64,000 bases of DNA from Sphaerotilus hippei (GTDB lineage: Bacteria > Pseudomonadota > Gammaproteobacteria > Burkholderiales > Burkholderiaceae_C): the NCBI RefSeq assembly GCF_003201595.1, contig NZ_QJJS01000003.1, positions 229,075-293,074 on the forward strand, in the 5' to 3' direction. Numbering within the stretch: the stretch's first letter is position 1; each line of letters begins with the position of its first letter. Made by a program: the position numbers and the translations under genes. Shown here one piece after another: positions 9,542 to 19,185 of the stretch. The notes under the pieces are model-generated. The model did no database searches and was not told the DNA's origin. It was given only the letters and a program-made list of their open reading frames with translations.

Positions 9542-10567
9542 ATGAGCGACCTGTCCCTGCCCTGCTCCCCCGCACCGGCGGCGGCCGCGCCGCTGTGCGT
9601 GATCCCCGGCCTCGACGGCGAGGGCCGGCCGCCTCACGAGCTGCACCGCAGCGAACGTGTCTGGGTGGAGAAGAACTGTTATGCCGACCTGTGGATCGGC
9701 CTGCTCGGTGCGCTGGGCCACGAGCCGGCCGCCTGCCTGGGCTTCACGCTGGGGATCGACTTCCTCGGTGACCAGTGGACCTTCTACAAACCTTCGCACG
9801 ACGACCTGTTCCTGCTCTACGGCATCGACGTGCAGGAGCTGACCGTCTGGCGTCCGCTGATCGAGCATGCGCGCGAGCACCTCGGCGCGGGCCGGCTGAT
9901 CGCCACCGAGGCCGATGCCTGGTGGCTGCCCGACACCGCCGGCACCGACTACCGCCGCCAGCACACCAAGACCACCGTCGTGCTCAATGCGCTCGACGAG
10001 GCCGGCGAGCGCCTGGGCTACTTCCACAACGCCGGCTACCACCAGCTCGAAGGCGAGGACTTCCGGCGGACCTTCGCGCTCGGCCCGGACGCCCCCGCCC
10101 CGCTGATGCCCTTCTTCGCCGAGATCATCGATCTGCGCCAGCGGGTCGAGCACGAGGGGCCGGCGCTGCGGCAGCTGGCCCGCGGCCTGCTGCCGAGGGC
10201 GCTGCGCCGGCGCCCGGCCGACAACCCGGTCGAGCGTTTCGCGCGGCGCTACCAGCACGACCTGCCCGGGCTGCAGCAGCGCGGACTGGCGCACTACCAC
10301 GCCTGGGCCTTCGCCGCGACCCGGCAGCTGGGCTCGGCGGCCGAGCTGGCCGCCCATCACCTGCGCTGGCTGGAGGGCGCCCAGACCGGGCCGCTGCATC
10401 AGGCCGCCGACGGCTTCCAAGAGGTCGCCACGCTGGCCAAGACCTTCATCCTGAAGGGCGCACGTGCCGTGGCCTCGGGGCGGCCGTTCGCCGATGGCGA
10501 GCTGCTCGAGCGCATGAGCGTCGCCTGGTCGGCGGCGATGCAGGCCGTCGACCACCGTCCGGCCTGA
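9542..10567 (+). CDS. DUF1839 family protein
   Basis: A 341-residue soluble protein of unknown biochemical role, recognised from its overall pattern: VEKNCYADLWIGLLGALG near residue 40, DFLGDQWTFYKPSHDDLF near 80, and KTTVVLNALDEAGERLGYFHNAGYHQL. As I recall the family, such genes travel with amino acid:[carrier protein] ligases, as here. It starts seven bases after the ligase stop, so the two are translated from one message. The conserved Cys, His and aromatic residues suggest an enzyme or a papain-like fold, but this is speculation. It has no membrane segment and no signal peptide. Confidence 0.8.
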   Translation: MSDLSLPCSPAPAAAAPLCVIPGLDGEGRPPHELHRSERVWVEKNCYADLWIGLLGALGHEPAACLGFTLGIDFLGDQWTFYKPSHDDLFLLYGIDVQELTVWRPLIEHAREHLGAGRLIATEADAWWLPDTAGTDYRRQHTKTTVVLNALDEAGERLGYFHNAGYHQLEGEDFRRTFALGPDAPAPLMPFFAEIIDLRQRVEHEGPALRQLARGLLPRALRRRPADNPVERFARRYQHDLPGLQQRGLAHYHAWAFAATRQLGSAAELAAHHLRWLEGAQTGPLHQAADGFQEVATLAKTFILKGARAVASGRPFADGELLERMSVAWSAAMQAVDHRPA

Positions 10568-10576
10568 ACGGCCCGT

Positions 10577-11701
10577 TCACTCCAGGCTGCGCAGCGGATG
10601 CACGTGCGCCGGCCACGGGCTGGTGAAATGGGCCGCCACCATCTCGGGCGTGACGTCGGCGACATGGGTCGGGTTCCAGCGCGGCTGGTGGTCCTTGTCG
10701 ATGACCAGTGCGCGGATGCCCTCGACCGTCTCGCTGGCCGTGCCTGGGCGCAGGTGGAAGCAGCGCCGCACCAGGTCACGCTCCATGCGCAGGTCCTGGG
10801 CCAGCGTCAGGTGGCGGGCCCGCCGGACCAGCTCCAGGCTGACGGCCATCATCAGCGGTGAACGCTTGTTCAGCTGGGCCAGCGTGTGCTGGGCCCAGGG
10901 GCTGGCGTCGGCCGACAGCGAGGCCAGGATGTCGACCAGCGTCGCCCGGCTGAAATGGCTGTCGATGGCCTCGCGCTGCAGGGCCAGCTTCTCGAGGCTG
11001 GCGGGAATGCCGCTGCCCCGGGCCCGCTCGAGCAGCGCCACCGCGTCGATGAGCGTGGGGTCTGCCAGCCGCGCCACCAGCGTGGGCAGCGTCGCGCTGG
11101 CGTGGCACAGGTCGGCCAGTCCGAAGGTGATGGCGTCGGCCGCGCCCAGCGTCTCGCCGGTCAGCGCCAGGTACTCGCCCACATGCCCGGGGCAGCGGGC
11201 CAGGAACCAGCCCCCGCCCACGTCGGGAAACAGGCCGATCTGGGTCTCGGGCATCGCCAGCCGGCTGTGTTCGGTGACCACCCGCAGGCTGCAGCCCTGG
11301 GCCAGCCCCATGCCCCCGCCCATGCAGATGCCGTCCATCAGCGCGAGGGTCGGCTTGGGGTAGGTGTGCACCAGGTGGTCGAGGGCGTACTCCTCGGTGA
11401 AGAAGTCCTCCAGCCGCGGGTCCCCGGCGAGCGCGGCCTGGTGGAAGAAGCGGATGTCCCCGCCGGCGCAGAAGGCCGGCGGCTTGCCCTCGCGCCCGGC
11501 CCCTCGCAGCAGCACCGCCAGCACCCGCTCGTCGGCCTGCCAGTGCAGCAGGCAGCTCGTGAGGTCACGCACCATCTCCAGCGACAGCGCGTTGAGCGAG
11601 CCGGCGCGGTGCAGCGTGATCACGCCCAGCCGGCCGTTCACCTCGGCCTGGACCTGCCCGTTCGACACCAGACGGGGGCCGTTCACCTGTTCGCTGTTCA
11701 T
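10577..11701 (-). CDS. Enoyl-CoA hydratase/isomerase family, 3-hydroxyisobutyryl-CoA hydrolase-like
   Basis: A 374-residue crotonase-fold enzyme. The oxyanion-hole segments are visible: FCAGGDIRFFH (about residue 80) and CMGGGMGLAQGCSLRV (about 120), followed by MPETQIGLFPDVGGGWFL. These are typical of 3-hydroxyisobutyryl-CoA hydrolases of valine breakdown, whose usual length is about 350-380. The C-terminal ECH_2 region (residues 180-350) is complete. The ATG at 11701 gives a short polar leader. It converges on the DUF1839 gene with a nine-base gap and is probably not functionally linked to it. It could be another short-chain acyl-CoA hydrolase or hydratase. Confidence 0.85.
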   Translation of the reverse strand: MNSEQVNGPRLVSNGQVQAEVNGRLGVITLHRAGSLNALSLEMVRDLTSCLLHWQADERVLAVLLRGAGREGKPPAFCAGGDIRFFHQAALAGDPRLEDFFTEEYALDHLVHTYPKPTLALMDGICMGGGMGLAQGCSLRVVTEHSRLAMPETQIGLFPDVGGGWFLARCPGHVGEYLALTGETLGAADAITFGLADLCHASATLPTLVARLADPTLIDAVALLERARGSGIPASLEKLALQREAIDSHFSRATLVDILASLSADASPWAQHTLAQLNKRSPLMMAVSLELVRRARHLTLAQDLRMERDLVRRCFHLRPGTASETVEGIRALVIDKDHQPRWNPTHVADVTPEMVAAHFTSPWPAHVHPLRSLE

Positions 11702-11745
11702 CTGTCGTCCTCGTGATGGATCCGGAGGACGATTGTGCCGACGCT

Positions 11746-12672
11746 TCAGGAGACTTTCATTGACGTGACTGCGGATGCGCCCGCTCGGGTGCTGCCGCTC
11801 CACAGCGCCCAGGCCTCGTTGCCTGCCAGCGCGAGCAGCACCAGCGAGCCTCCGCCCACGACCTCGACCGTCGGCGATTCGCTGGTGCCCAGCCAGGTCA
11901 GCACCACGCCGAACAGGATCTCCAGCAGGCCCAGCAGCGAGGCCTCGGGGGCCTTGAGCACCCGCCCGGCGGCCACCGCCAGCAGGCAGGGCACGGCCAG
12001 CTGCACGACCCCCAGCATGCCGAGCAGGCCGATGTCGTGGGCCGACGCGGCGAACGGCAGCGACAGCGGCAGCGTCACCGCCGTCGAGACCAGCGCCCCC
12101 AGCAGCACGGCCGGGGTCATGTCGCTGCGGGTCTCGGGGTGCTGGCGGGCGTTGTGCTGCAGCAGCGTCCACATCGTCGCCCCGGCCACGGGCACGCTCA
12201 GCGCCACCAGCGTGCCGATCAGGTCACGCCCGGTGCCCGCCCCGACCTGCGAGCCGTACATCCACGCGATGCCGCCCCCGGCGACCGCGATGGCCAGCCA
12301 GGTGCGCAGCGGCAGCCGGTGGCCGAGCGTGACGCGGGCGATCAGCGCGGTGAACAGCGGGGCCAGCGACATCGTGATCAGCACGTTGGCCACCGTGGTC
12401 AGCGTCAGCGCCACCATGAAGGAGGTGAACATCACGCTCCAGCACAGCGCCGACAGCCACAGCGTGCGCCCGCCGGCGCGGATCGCCCCCAGCAGGCCGC
12501 GCCAGCCCTGGCGGGCGATCATCCAGCCGCCCAGCACCAGGGCGGTCACCGCGCTGCGCCAGAAGGTGACCTCGAAGGTCTGCGCCGATTCGAGGTGTCG
12601 TGTCACCACGCCGGCAATGCTCCAGAGCAAGGTGACCAGCAGCATCGTGGCCACCGCTTGACGATGTGTCAT
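11746..12672 (-). CDS. EamA/DMT-family transporter
   Basis: A complete 308-residue inner-membrane permease with about ten predicted membrane helices and two EamA repeats (about 8-140 and 155-285). The first helix is AVATMLLVTLLWSIAGVV, followed by the conserved FWRSAVTALVL segment. The substrate is unknown; relatives export amino acids or small metabolites. It lies between the hydratase gene and the typA terminator and is read in the same direction as both neighbours. A 44-base gap to the hydratase gene makes co-transcription possible. Confidence 0.85.
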   Translation of the reverse strand: MTHRQAVATMLLVTLLWSIAGVVTRHLESAQTFEVTFWRSAVTALVLGGWMIARQGWRGLLGAIRAGGRTLWLSALCWSVMFTSFMVALTLTTVANVLITMSLAPLFTALIARVTLGHRLPLRTWLAIAVAGGGIAWMYGSQVGAGTGRDLIGTLVALSVPVAGATMWTLLQHNARQHPETRSDMTPAVLLGALVSTAVTLPLSLPFAASAHDIGLLGMLGVVQLAVPCLLAVAAGRVLKAPEASLLGLLEILFGVVLTWLGTSESPTVEVVGGGSLVLLALAGNEAWALWSGSTRAGASAVTSMKVS

Positions 12673-12710
12673 GACCGGTTGAGTCTCATCGAGGGTTCAG
12701 TGAAAACGGA

Positions 12711-12745
12711 AAAGGCGGCCCGCGGGCCGCCTTGCTGGAGCGTCA
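12711..12745 (-). terminator. Intrinsic terminator of typA
   Basis: A GC-rich perfect inverted repeat (AAGGCGGCC / GGCCGCCTT, 12712-12733) lies 3' of typA. On the minus strand it is followed by a T-rich tail (CTTTTCCGTTTTC) running on past the hairpin toward lower coordinates. This ends the typA transcript ahead of the EamA gene. Confidence 0.75.
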
Positions 12746-12775
12746 GCGCCCGCCCGAAGGCGGGTGGGCGACGGC

Positions 12776-14605
12776 TCAGGCGCCGGAACGCGAAGCGCGC
12801 TTGCGGTCGTGTTCGCTCAGGTGGCGCTTGCGCACGCGGATCGACTTGGGCGTGATCTCGACCAGCTCGTCGTCATCGATGAAGTCCACGCCGTATTCCA
12901 GCGTCAGGTCGATCGGCGGCGTGATCTTGATCGCGTCTTCCTTGCCCGACACGCGGAAGTTGGTCAGCTGCTTGGTGCGCGTGGCGTTGACCACCAGGTC
13001 GTTGTCGCGGCTGTGGATGCCCACGATCATGCCTTCGTAGACCGGGTCGTTCGGCTTGACGAACATGCGGCCGCGGTCGTCGAGCTTGCCCAGCGCGTAG
13101 GTGAAGATCTCACCGTCGTCCATCGAGATCAGCACGCCGTTCTTGCGGCCGCCGATGTCGCCCTTGTGCGCTTCGTAGCCGTCGAAGATCGACGAGATCA
13201 GGCCCGAGCCACGCGTCAGGTTCATGAACTCGTTGGAGAAACCGATCAGGCCACGGGCCGGGATGCGGTATTCCAGGCGCACGCGGCCATGGCCGTCCGG
13301 CTCCATGTTCAGCATCTCGCCCTTGCGCAGGCCCAGCGCCTGCATCACGCCGCCCTGGTGGGTTTCTTCCACGTCGGCGGTCACCAGCTCCATCGGCTCC
13401 TGCTTCTCGCCGTTGACGTCCTTGAACATCACGCGGGGCTTGGAGACGGCCAGCTCGTAGCCTTCGCGGCGCATGTTCTCCAGCAGGATGGTCAGGTGCA
13501 GTTCGCCCCGGCCGCAGACCTCGAAGATGCCGTCTTCGTCGGTTTCCTTCACGCGCAGCGCGACGTTGTGCTGCAGTTCCTTCTGCAGGCGATCCCAGAT
13601 CTGGCGGCTGGTGACGAACTTGCCTTCACGACCGGCCAGCGGCGAGTTGTTGACGCAGAAGTTCATCGTCAGCGTGGGCTCGTCCACCTTCAGCATCGGC
13701 AGCGGCTGGGGGTTGATCGGGTCGGTCACGGTCACGCCGATGTTGACGTCCTCGATGCCGTTGATCAGCACGATGTTGCCCGGACCGGCTTCGGTCACCT
13801 GCACGCGGTCCAGACCGTGGAAGGTCAGCACCTGGTTGATGCGGCCCTTGACGGCCTTGCCCTCGGGGCCTTCCATCACGACCACGTCCTGGCCCGGCCG
13901 GGCCGTGCCCTGGCTGATGCGGCCCACGCCGATGCGGCCGACGAAGGTCGAGAAGTCCAGCGCCGAGATCTGCAGCTGCAGCGGGGCGGCCGCGTCACCG
14001 GACTGGGCCGGCACGTGCTTGAGCACCGTGTTGAACAGGGCCGACATGTCGGGGCCCCACTGCTCACCCGGCGTGCCCTCTTCCAGCGAGGTCCAGCCGT
14101 TGATGCCCGAGGCGTAGACCACGGGGAAGTCGAGCTGCTCGTCGGTGGCGCCCAGCTTGTCGAACAGGTCGAAGGCGGCGTTGATCACGGCGTCGGGCTT
14201 GGCGCCCGGCTTGTCGACCTTGTTGACCACGACGATGGGCTTCAGGCCCAGGGCCAGCGCCTTCTTGGTCACGAAGCGCGTCTGCGGCATCGGACCTTCC
14301 TGCGCGTCGATCAGCAGCACCACGCCGTCGACCATCGACAGCGCGCGCTCGACTTCACCGCCGAAGTCCGCGTGTCCCGGGGTGTCGACGATGTTGATGT
14401 GCGTGCCTTCCCAGCTCACGGCGCAGTTCTTGGCCAGGATGGTGATGCCGCGCTCGCGTTCGATGGCGTTGTTGTCCATCACGGTGTCGACGACCTTCTC
14501 GTGGTCGGCGAAGGTGCCGGACTGGCGCAGCAGCTGGTCGACCATGGTGGTCTTGCCATGGTCGACGTGGGCGATGATGGCGATGTTACGGATTTGCGTG
14601 CTCAT
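12776..14605 (-). CDS. typA: Ribosome-associated GTPase TypA/BipA
   Basis: A translational GTPase of the EF-G/LepA class that binds 70S ribosomes and helps ribosome assembly and stress adaptation. The G domain is at the N-terminus: P-loop [10 protein letters not shown] near residue 11, the [13 protein letters not shown]3 motif and [11 protein letters not shown]4. It is followed by domain II, the EF-G-like domains III and V, and the BipA-specific C-terminal domain ([20 protein letters not shown]). The 609 residues match the family length. It lies downstream of truB with a 63-base gap and ends at a strong terminator. Confidence 0.97.
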   Translation of the reverse strand: MSTQIRNIAIIAHVDHGKTTMVDQLLRQSGTFADHEKVVDTVMDNNAIERERGITILAKNCAVSWEGTHINIVDTPGHADFGGEVERALSMVDGVVLLIDAQEGPMPQTRFVTKKALALGLKPIVVVNKVDKPGAKPDAVINAAFDLFDKLGATDEQLDFPVVYASGINGWTSLEEGTPGEQWGPDMSALFNTVLKHVPAQSGDAAAPLQLQISALDFSTFVGRIGVGRISQGTARPGQDVVVMEGPEGKAVKGRINQVLTFHGLDRVQVTEAGPGNIVLINGIEDVNIGVTVTDPINPQPLPMLKVDEPTLTMNFCVNNSPLAGREGKFVTSRQIWDRLQKELQHNVALRVKETDEDGIFEVCGRGELHLTILLENMRREGYELAVSKPRVMFKDVNGEKQEPMELVTADVEETHQGGVMQALGLRKGEMLNMEPDGHGRVRLEYRIPARGLIGFSNEFMNLTRGSGLISSIFDGYEAHKGDIGGRKNGVLISMDDGEIFTYALGKLDDRGRMFVKPNDPVYEGMIVGIHSRDNDLVVNATRTKQLTNFRVSGKEDAIKITPPIDLTLEYGVDFIDDDELVEITPKSIRVRKRHLSEHDRKRASRSGA

Positions 14606-14668
14606 GGGCTTGTGGCTCGGGCTCGGGAATGGCGATACGTGATGGAAGGAGGCGACCTTGACGTCGAC

Positions 14669-15691
14669 TCAGGCGGGCGCCATGGCCTGCACTTCCGGTG
14701 GACTGAGGAGGCGGTCGGCGATCAGCTCGCCGGCCTCGATGTGGGCACTGCCCAGAAAGGTGCGCTCATCCGGGCCATACACGCGCACATGTGCGGCATC
14801 GGGCAACGAGACAAGACGGCGCATGCCGGACAGGAAACGCGCGGCCTCGTCGGCGCGCAGGGACACGGTGGGCCAGTCGGCCAGCAGCACGTCGACCGGC
14901 AGCAGCAGCGCGGCACGCTGCTCCTCGCTCATGGCCTCGAGGGCCGCGAGCGTGGTCGAGCCGGCCAGCGTCAGCGGGCCGCTGCAGATGCGCCGCAGCG
15001 CCGACAGGTGGGCGCCACAGCCGAGCGCCTGGCCGATGTCATCGGCCAGGGTGCGGATGTAGGTTCCCTTGCTGCAGTGCACGTCGATCACCAGGCGCTC
15101 ATCCTGCCAGGAGACGATGTCGATCGTGTGCAGGGTGACGCGGCGGGCGACCCGTTCGATGGTCTGGCCGGCACGGGCGTACTCGTAGAGCGCCTTGCCC
15201 TGGTGCTTCAGGGCCGAATGCATCGGCGGCATCTGGTCGATCGGGCCGGTGTAGGCCGCGCAGACCCGCTCGATGTCGGCCCGGGTGCAGGTGACCGGAC
15301 GCTCTTCGGTGACCGGGGTCTCCGCATCGGCGCTGGCCGTGCGCTGGCCCAGCCGCAGCGTCGCGCGATAACCCTTGTCGGCCTCCAGGCTGACCTGGGA
15401 AAACTTGGTCGCCGCGCCGAAGCACAGCGGCAGCAGGCCGGTGGCGAGCGGGTCGAGCGTGCCGGTGTGACCGGCCTTCTCGGCGCGCAGCAGCCACTTG
15501 GCCTTCTGCAGCGCATCGTTGCTGGACAGCCCGATCGGCTTGTCCAGCAGCAGCACCCCGTGCAGCGCACGGCGCACGATGCGCACGCGCGGCGCACGCG
15601 CCTCGCCGCGGCGAGCGCTGCGGGGCGTGTCCTGGGCGGTCGGCTCCGTGTCGGTCACGACAGGGGCGCCGGAAAGCTCGACTAGGCTCAT
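14669..15691 (-). CDS. truB: tRNA pseudouridine(55) synthase TruB
   Basis: Makes pseudouridine 55 in the T-loop of tRNAs. The motif HGVLLLDKPIGLSSNDALQ starts the fold, and the catalytic aspartate lies in HTGTLDPLATGLLP. Motifs II and III (CSKGTYIRTLADDIG) and the C-terminal PUA-like part are present. The 340 residues include an N-terminal polar extension of about 38 residues before the conserved core, longer than in Escherichia coli. It is translated just after rbfA (12-base gap), as in most Burkholderiales infB operons. Confidence 0.96.
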   Translation of the reverse strand: MSLVELSGAPVVTDTEPTAQDTPRSARRGEARAPRVRIVRRALHGVLLLDKPIGLSSNDALQKAKWLLRAEKAGHTGTLDPLATGLLPLCFGAATKFSQVSLEADKGYRATLRLGQRTASADAETPVTEERPVTCTRADIERVCAAYTGPIDQMPPMHSALKHQGKALYEYARAGQTIERVARRVTLHTIDIVSWQDERLVIDVHCSKGTYIRTLADDIGQALGCGAHLSALRRICSGPLTLAGSTTLAALEAMSEEQRAALLLPVDVLLADWPTVSLRADEAARFLSGMRRLVSLPDAAHVRVYGPDERTFLGSAHIEAGELIADRLLSPPEVQAMAPA

Positions 15692-15703
15692 GGATGAATG
15701 CGG

Positions 15704-16075
15704 CTATTCGTCGGAATCGAGCGCACGCGTGGCGTTGGCCCGGGAGATCAGCGCGGAGAGTTCCAGCGCCTTTTCGGTGGTCTTGTCGAAGCGGAAATGC
15801 AGCGTCGGCACGGTGTGGATCTGCAGGCGCTTGAACAGGCTGTTGCGCAGGAAACCCGCGGCCTCGTTCAGTCCGATCTCGCACTCGACCGGCTCGCCGA
15901 CCAGCACCGAGAAGTGGATCGTGGCGTGGGCGTAGTCGGGCGTGACGTTGACGGAATTGAGCGTGACCATGCCCACGCGCGGATCCTTCAGCTCACGGAT
16001 GAGCTCGGCCACGTCGCGCTGGATCTGATCGGCGACGCGGAACTGGCGGTTCGGCGTGGAACGCTTGTGTCGCAT
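15704..16075 (-). CDS. rbfA: 30S ribosome-binding factor RbfA
   Basis: A small KH-fold assembly factor that binds the maturing 30S subunit and 16S rRNA. The 123 residues show the family start ([17 protein letters not shown]), the central [21 protein letters not shown] and the ending helix [12 protein letters not shown]. It lies between infB and truB in the standard order. The gap to infB holds two hairpins described separately, so its expression may be partly uncoupled from infB. Confidence 0.96.
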   Translation of the reverse strand: MRHKRSTPNRQFRVADQIQRDVAELIRELKDPRVGMVTLNSVNVTPDYAHATIHFSVLVGEPVECEIGLNEAAGFLRNSLFKRLQIHTVPTLHFRFDKTTEKALELSALISRANATRALDSDE

Positions 16076-16097
16076 GGATGACCTCGAACAAACAAAG

Positions 16098-16150
16098 TGG
16101 CCCCGACACGGGTCGGGGCCAGCGCAAACCGGTGCGGCCGAGGCCGCACC
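16098..16150 (-). terminator. Hairpin pair between infB and rbfA
   Basis: Two stem-loops stand in the 84-base gap. One is TGGCCCCGAC/GTCGGGGCCA (16098-16121, 10-bp stem); on the minus strand it is followed by CTTTGTTTGTT. The other is GGTGCGGCC/GGCCGCACC (16131-16150). The first resembles a weak terminator and could attenuate read-through from infB into rbfA-truB-typA. Complete termination is unlikely given the operon order. Confidence 0.5.
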
Positions 16151-16159
16151 CGACTCGCA

Positions 16160-19135
16160 TCACAGGGTGCGAGCCACTTCCTTGATCTCGAAGAACTCCA
16201 GCTGGTCGCCTTCGGCGATGTCGGTGTAGTTCTTGAGCTTGATGCCGCACTCGAAGCCTTCCTTGACTTCCTTGACATCGTCCTTGAGTCGGCGGATCGA
16301 ATCGACTTCGCCGGTGTAGATGACGATGTTCTCGCGCAGCAGGCGGAACTTGCAGTTGCGGCGCACCAGACCCGAGGTGACCATCGAGCCGGCGATGGTG
16401 CCGATCTTGGTCGCCACGAACACGGTGCGGATCTCCGCGGTGCCCAGGGCCTCTTCGCGCTGCTCCGGAGCCAGCATGCCCGACATCGCCAGACGGATCT
16501 CGTCGACCGCGTCGTAGATGATGTTGTAGTAGCGCAGGTCGACACCGTTGTGCTCGGCCAGCTTGCGCGCGCCGGCATCGGCACGCGTGTTGAAGCCGAT
16601 GATGACCGCCTTCGAAGCCAGCGCCAGGTTGACGTCGGATTCGCTGATGCCACCCACCGCGGCGTGCACGATCTGCACCTTGACCTCGTCGGTCGACAGC
16701 TTGAGCAGCGAGGTCGCGAGCGCTTCCTGCGAACCCTGCACGTCGGCCTTGATGATCAGCGGCAGCGTCTGGGCAGCGCCCTGGCCCATGCCCTCGAAGA
16801 TGTTCTCGAGGTTGGCGGCCTGGCGCTTGTTCAGCGTCACTTCGCGGTACTTGCCCTGACGGAAGGTGGCGATCTCGCGGGCACGACGCTCGTCGGACAG
16901 CACCATGAACTCGTCGCCGGCCGAAGGCACCTCGGTGAGGCCCTGGATCTCGACCGGGATGGACGGTCCGGCTTCCTGGCAAGGCTTGCCGTTCTCGTCG
17001 AGCATGGCGCGCACGCGGCCGTAGCTCTGGCCCGCCAGCACGGCGTCGCCGCGCTTGAGGGTGCCGGACTGGATCAGCACGGTGGCCACCGGGCCGCGGC
17101 CCTTGTCCAGGCGCGCTTCGATCACCAGGCCCTTGGCCAGCGCGACCACCGGAGCCTTCAGCTCCAGCACTTCGGCCTGCAGCAGCACCTGTTCCAGCAG
17201 CTCGTCGATGCCCTGGCCGGTCTTGGCCGACACCAGGCAGAACGGCGACTCACCACCGAACTCTTCCGGGATCACGCCTTCGGCGACCAGCTCGCTCTTG
17301 ACGCGCTCGAGGTTCGAATCGGGCTTGTCGATCTTGTTGATCGCCACCACGATCGGCACGCCGGCCGCCTTGGCGTGGTGGATGGCTTCCTTGGTCTGCG
17401 GCATCACGCCGTCGTCGGCGGCCACCACCAGGATGACGATGTCGGTCGCCTTCGCACCACGGGCACGCATGGCGGTGAACGCCTCGTGGCCCGGGGTGTC
17501 GAGGAAAGTGATCACGCCACGCTCGGTCTCCACATGGTAGGCACCGATGTGCTGCGTGATGCCGCCGGCTTCGCCCGCGGCCACGCGGGCCGTGCGCACG
17601 TAGTCCAGCAGCGAGGTCTTGCCGTGGTCGACGTGACCCATGACGGTGACGACCGGGGGACGAGCCACCGACTCGCCAGCGGTCTCGGCATGTTCTTCCT
17701 CGAGGAAGGCGTCCGGATCGTCCAGCTTGGCCGGGAAGGCCTTGTGACCCATCTCTTCCACGAGGATCATCGCGGTTTCCTGGTCCAGCTGCTGGTTGAT
17801 GGTGACCATCTGACCCAGCTTCATCAACTGCTTGATGACTTCCGAACCCTTGACCGACATCTTGTGGGCCAGATCGGCCACCGAGATGGTCTCGGGAACG
17901 TGGACTTCGTAGATCTGGGCCTCGACGGGCGCGACGAAGGTCGACGCGCTCTCGCCACGCGAGTCGCCACGGCGACCACCACGGCCACCCGGCGACTTCC
18001 AGCCACCACGGCCGGCATCCGGACGACCCTTGGTGGCGGCGGCGCGCTTCTTGGCGGCGTCATCGGCCCAGCTGGACGACAGCTTCTCGGACTTGACGGC
18101 CTTCTTGTCACCCGGCTTGGCCGCGGTGGTGGCGGCAGGCGCCGCACCCGGCGTGCCCGGCTTCGGACGATGGATCGTGCCCTTGATGCCGTCCTTGCCG
18201 GCCTGAGCACCCGCAGCGGCGGCGGGGGCCACCGGCTTGGGTTCTTCAGGCTTCTTGGCGATCATCACCTTGCTCTTGCGCGCCATCATGTCGCGGATGG
18301 CGGCGGCTTCCGCCTCGGCGGCCTTGCGGCGGCGCTCGAGGTCGCTCTGACGCTGCGCATCGGTGGCCGCCGCATCGGCGGCCTTCACCACACGTACGGC
18401 CGCACCGGTGCCGGCGGGACCGCCTGCGGTACTGACGATGCCGGGCGTGGCCGGGCGAGCGGCTGCCGTCGGAGTCGGGGCCGCGCTGCGCGGGGGAACG
18501 GCCACGGGGGTGGCCGGAGCGGCTGCTGCCGGTTTCTGTTGTTGTTGAGCGGTGACCACTGCTGCTGCTGCAAGAGCTTCCTGTTCGCGGACTGCTGCGG
18601 CTTGCGCTTCGGCGGCCGCACGGGCAGCCGCTTCGCGAGCGACACGTTCGGCTTCTTCGCGGGCGCGGGCTTCACGGGCCTGCTGTTCCTGCTCTTCAGC
18701 CACGCGGCGCCGTTCGGCAGCAGCTTCTTCTTCAAGGCGCAGCGCTTGCGCCTCACGTTCGGCTTCTTCCTCGCGCCGCTGGAGCTCGAGGTCCTCGGCG
18801 TCGGTTTCAGCCACTTCGGCGCCACCGGCGGCCCCATCACGCTTGACGAAGACACGCTTCTTGCGGACCTCGACCTGGATGGTGCGGGCCTTGCCCGAGG
18901 CGTCAGCCTGTTTGATCTCGCTGGTCGATTTTTTCGTCAGCGTGATCTTCTTGCGGTCGGCACTGGTGGTGCCGTGCGCATTGCGCAGGTAGGCGAGCAG
19001 GCGTTCCTTGTCGGTCTCGGTGAGCGCGTCACCGGCCGAAGCCTTGTTCACACCTGCGTGTTGGAGTTGCTCGAGCAGTGTCGATGCCGGGCGATTGAGC
19101 TCGGCAGCGAACTGAGCAACGGTGGTCACAGCCAT
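16160..19135 (-). CDS. infB: Translation initiation factor IF-2
   Basis: A GTPase that places initiator tRNA on the 30S subunit. The 991-residue protein has an IF2_N module at the start ([18 protein letters not shown]). A long low-complexity Ala/Glu/Arg-rich and then Ala/Pro/Thr-rich linker follows (about 120-380), with a second IF2_N-like segment ([20 protein letters not shown]). Then come the G domain ([31 protein letters not shown]) and domains II to IV ending KEVARTL. The linker is long, as is common in Betaproteobacteria. It follows nusA with a 50-base gap. Confidence 0.97.
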   Translation of the reverse strand: MAVTTVAQFAAELNRPASTLLEQLQHAGVNKASAGDALTETDKERLLAYLRNAHGTTSADRKKITLTKKSTSEIKQADASGKARTIQVEVRKKRVFVKRDGAAGGAEVAETDAEDLELQRREEEAEREAQALRLEEEAAAERRRVAEEQEQQAREARAREEAERVAREAAARAAAEAQAAAVREQEALAAAAVVTAQQQQKPAAAAPATPVAVPPRSAAPTPTAAARPATPGIVSTAGGPAGTGAAVRVVKAADAAATDAQRQSDLERRRKAAEAEAAAIRDMMARKSKVMIAKKPEEPKPVAPAAAAGAQAGKDGIKGTIHRPKPGTPGAAPAATTAAKPGDKKAVKSEKLSSSWADDAAKKRAAATKGRPDAGRGGWKSPGGRGGRRGDSRGESASTFVAPVEAQIYEVHVPETISVADLAHKMSVKGSEVIKQLMKLGQMVTINQQLDQETAMILVEEMGHKAFPAKLDDPDAFLEEEHAETAGESVARPPVVTVMGHVDHGKTSLLDYVRTARVAAGEAGGITQHIGAYHVETERGVITFLDTPGHEAFTAMRARGAKATDIVILVVAADDGVMPQTKEAIHHAKAAGVPIVVAINKIDKPDSNLERVKSELVAEGVIPEEFGGESPFCLVSAKTGQGIDELLEQVLLQAEVLELKAPVVALAKGLVIEARLDKGRGPVATVLIQSGTLKRGDAVLAGQSYGRVRAMLDENGKPCQEAGPSIPVEIQGLTEVPSAGDEFMVLSDERRAREIATFRQGKYREVTLNKRQAANLENIFEGMGQGAAQTLPLIIKADVQGSQEALATSLLKLSTDEVKVQIVHAAVGGISESDVNLALASKAVIIGFNTRADAGARKLAEHNGVDLRYYNIIYDAVDEIRLAMSGMLAPEQREEALGTAEIRTVFVATKIGTIAGSMVTSGLVRRNCKFRLLRENIVIYTGEVDSIRRLKDDVKEVKEGFECGIKLKNYTDIAEGDQLEFFEIKEVARTL

Positions 19136-19185
19136 GTCGATGATTCCTTGAGACGTGCGTGCAGTGTCGTCGGGCGAGTGCGGTG

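Noticed and set aside
12764-15685. A 973-codon open frame on the plus strand opposite typA and truB
   Set aside because: Antisense shadow of two conserved genes with His/Gln/Val-rich low-complexity sequence.
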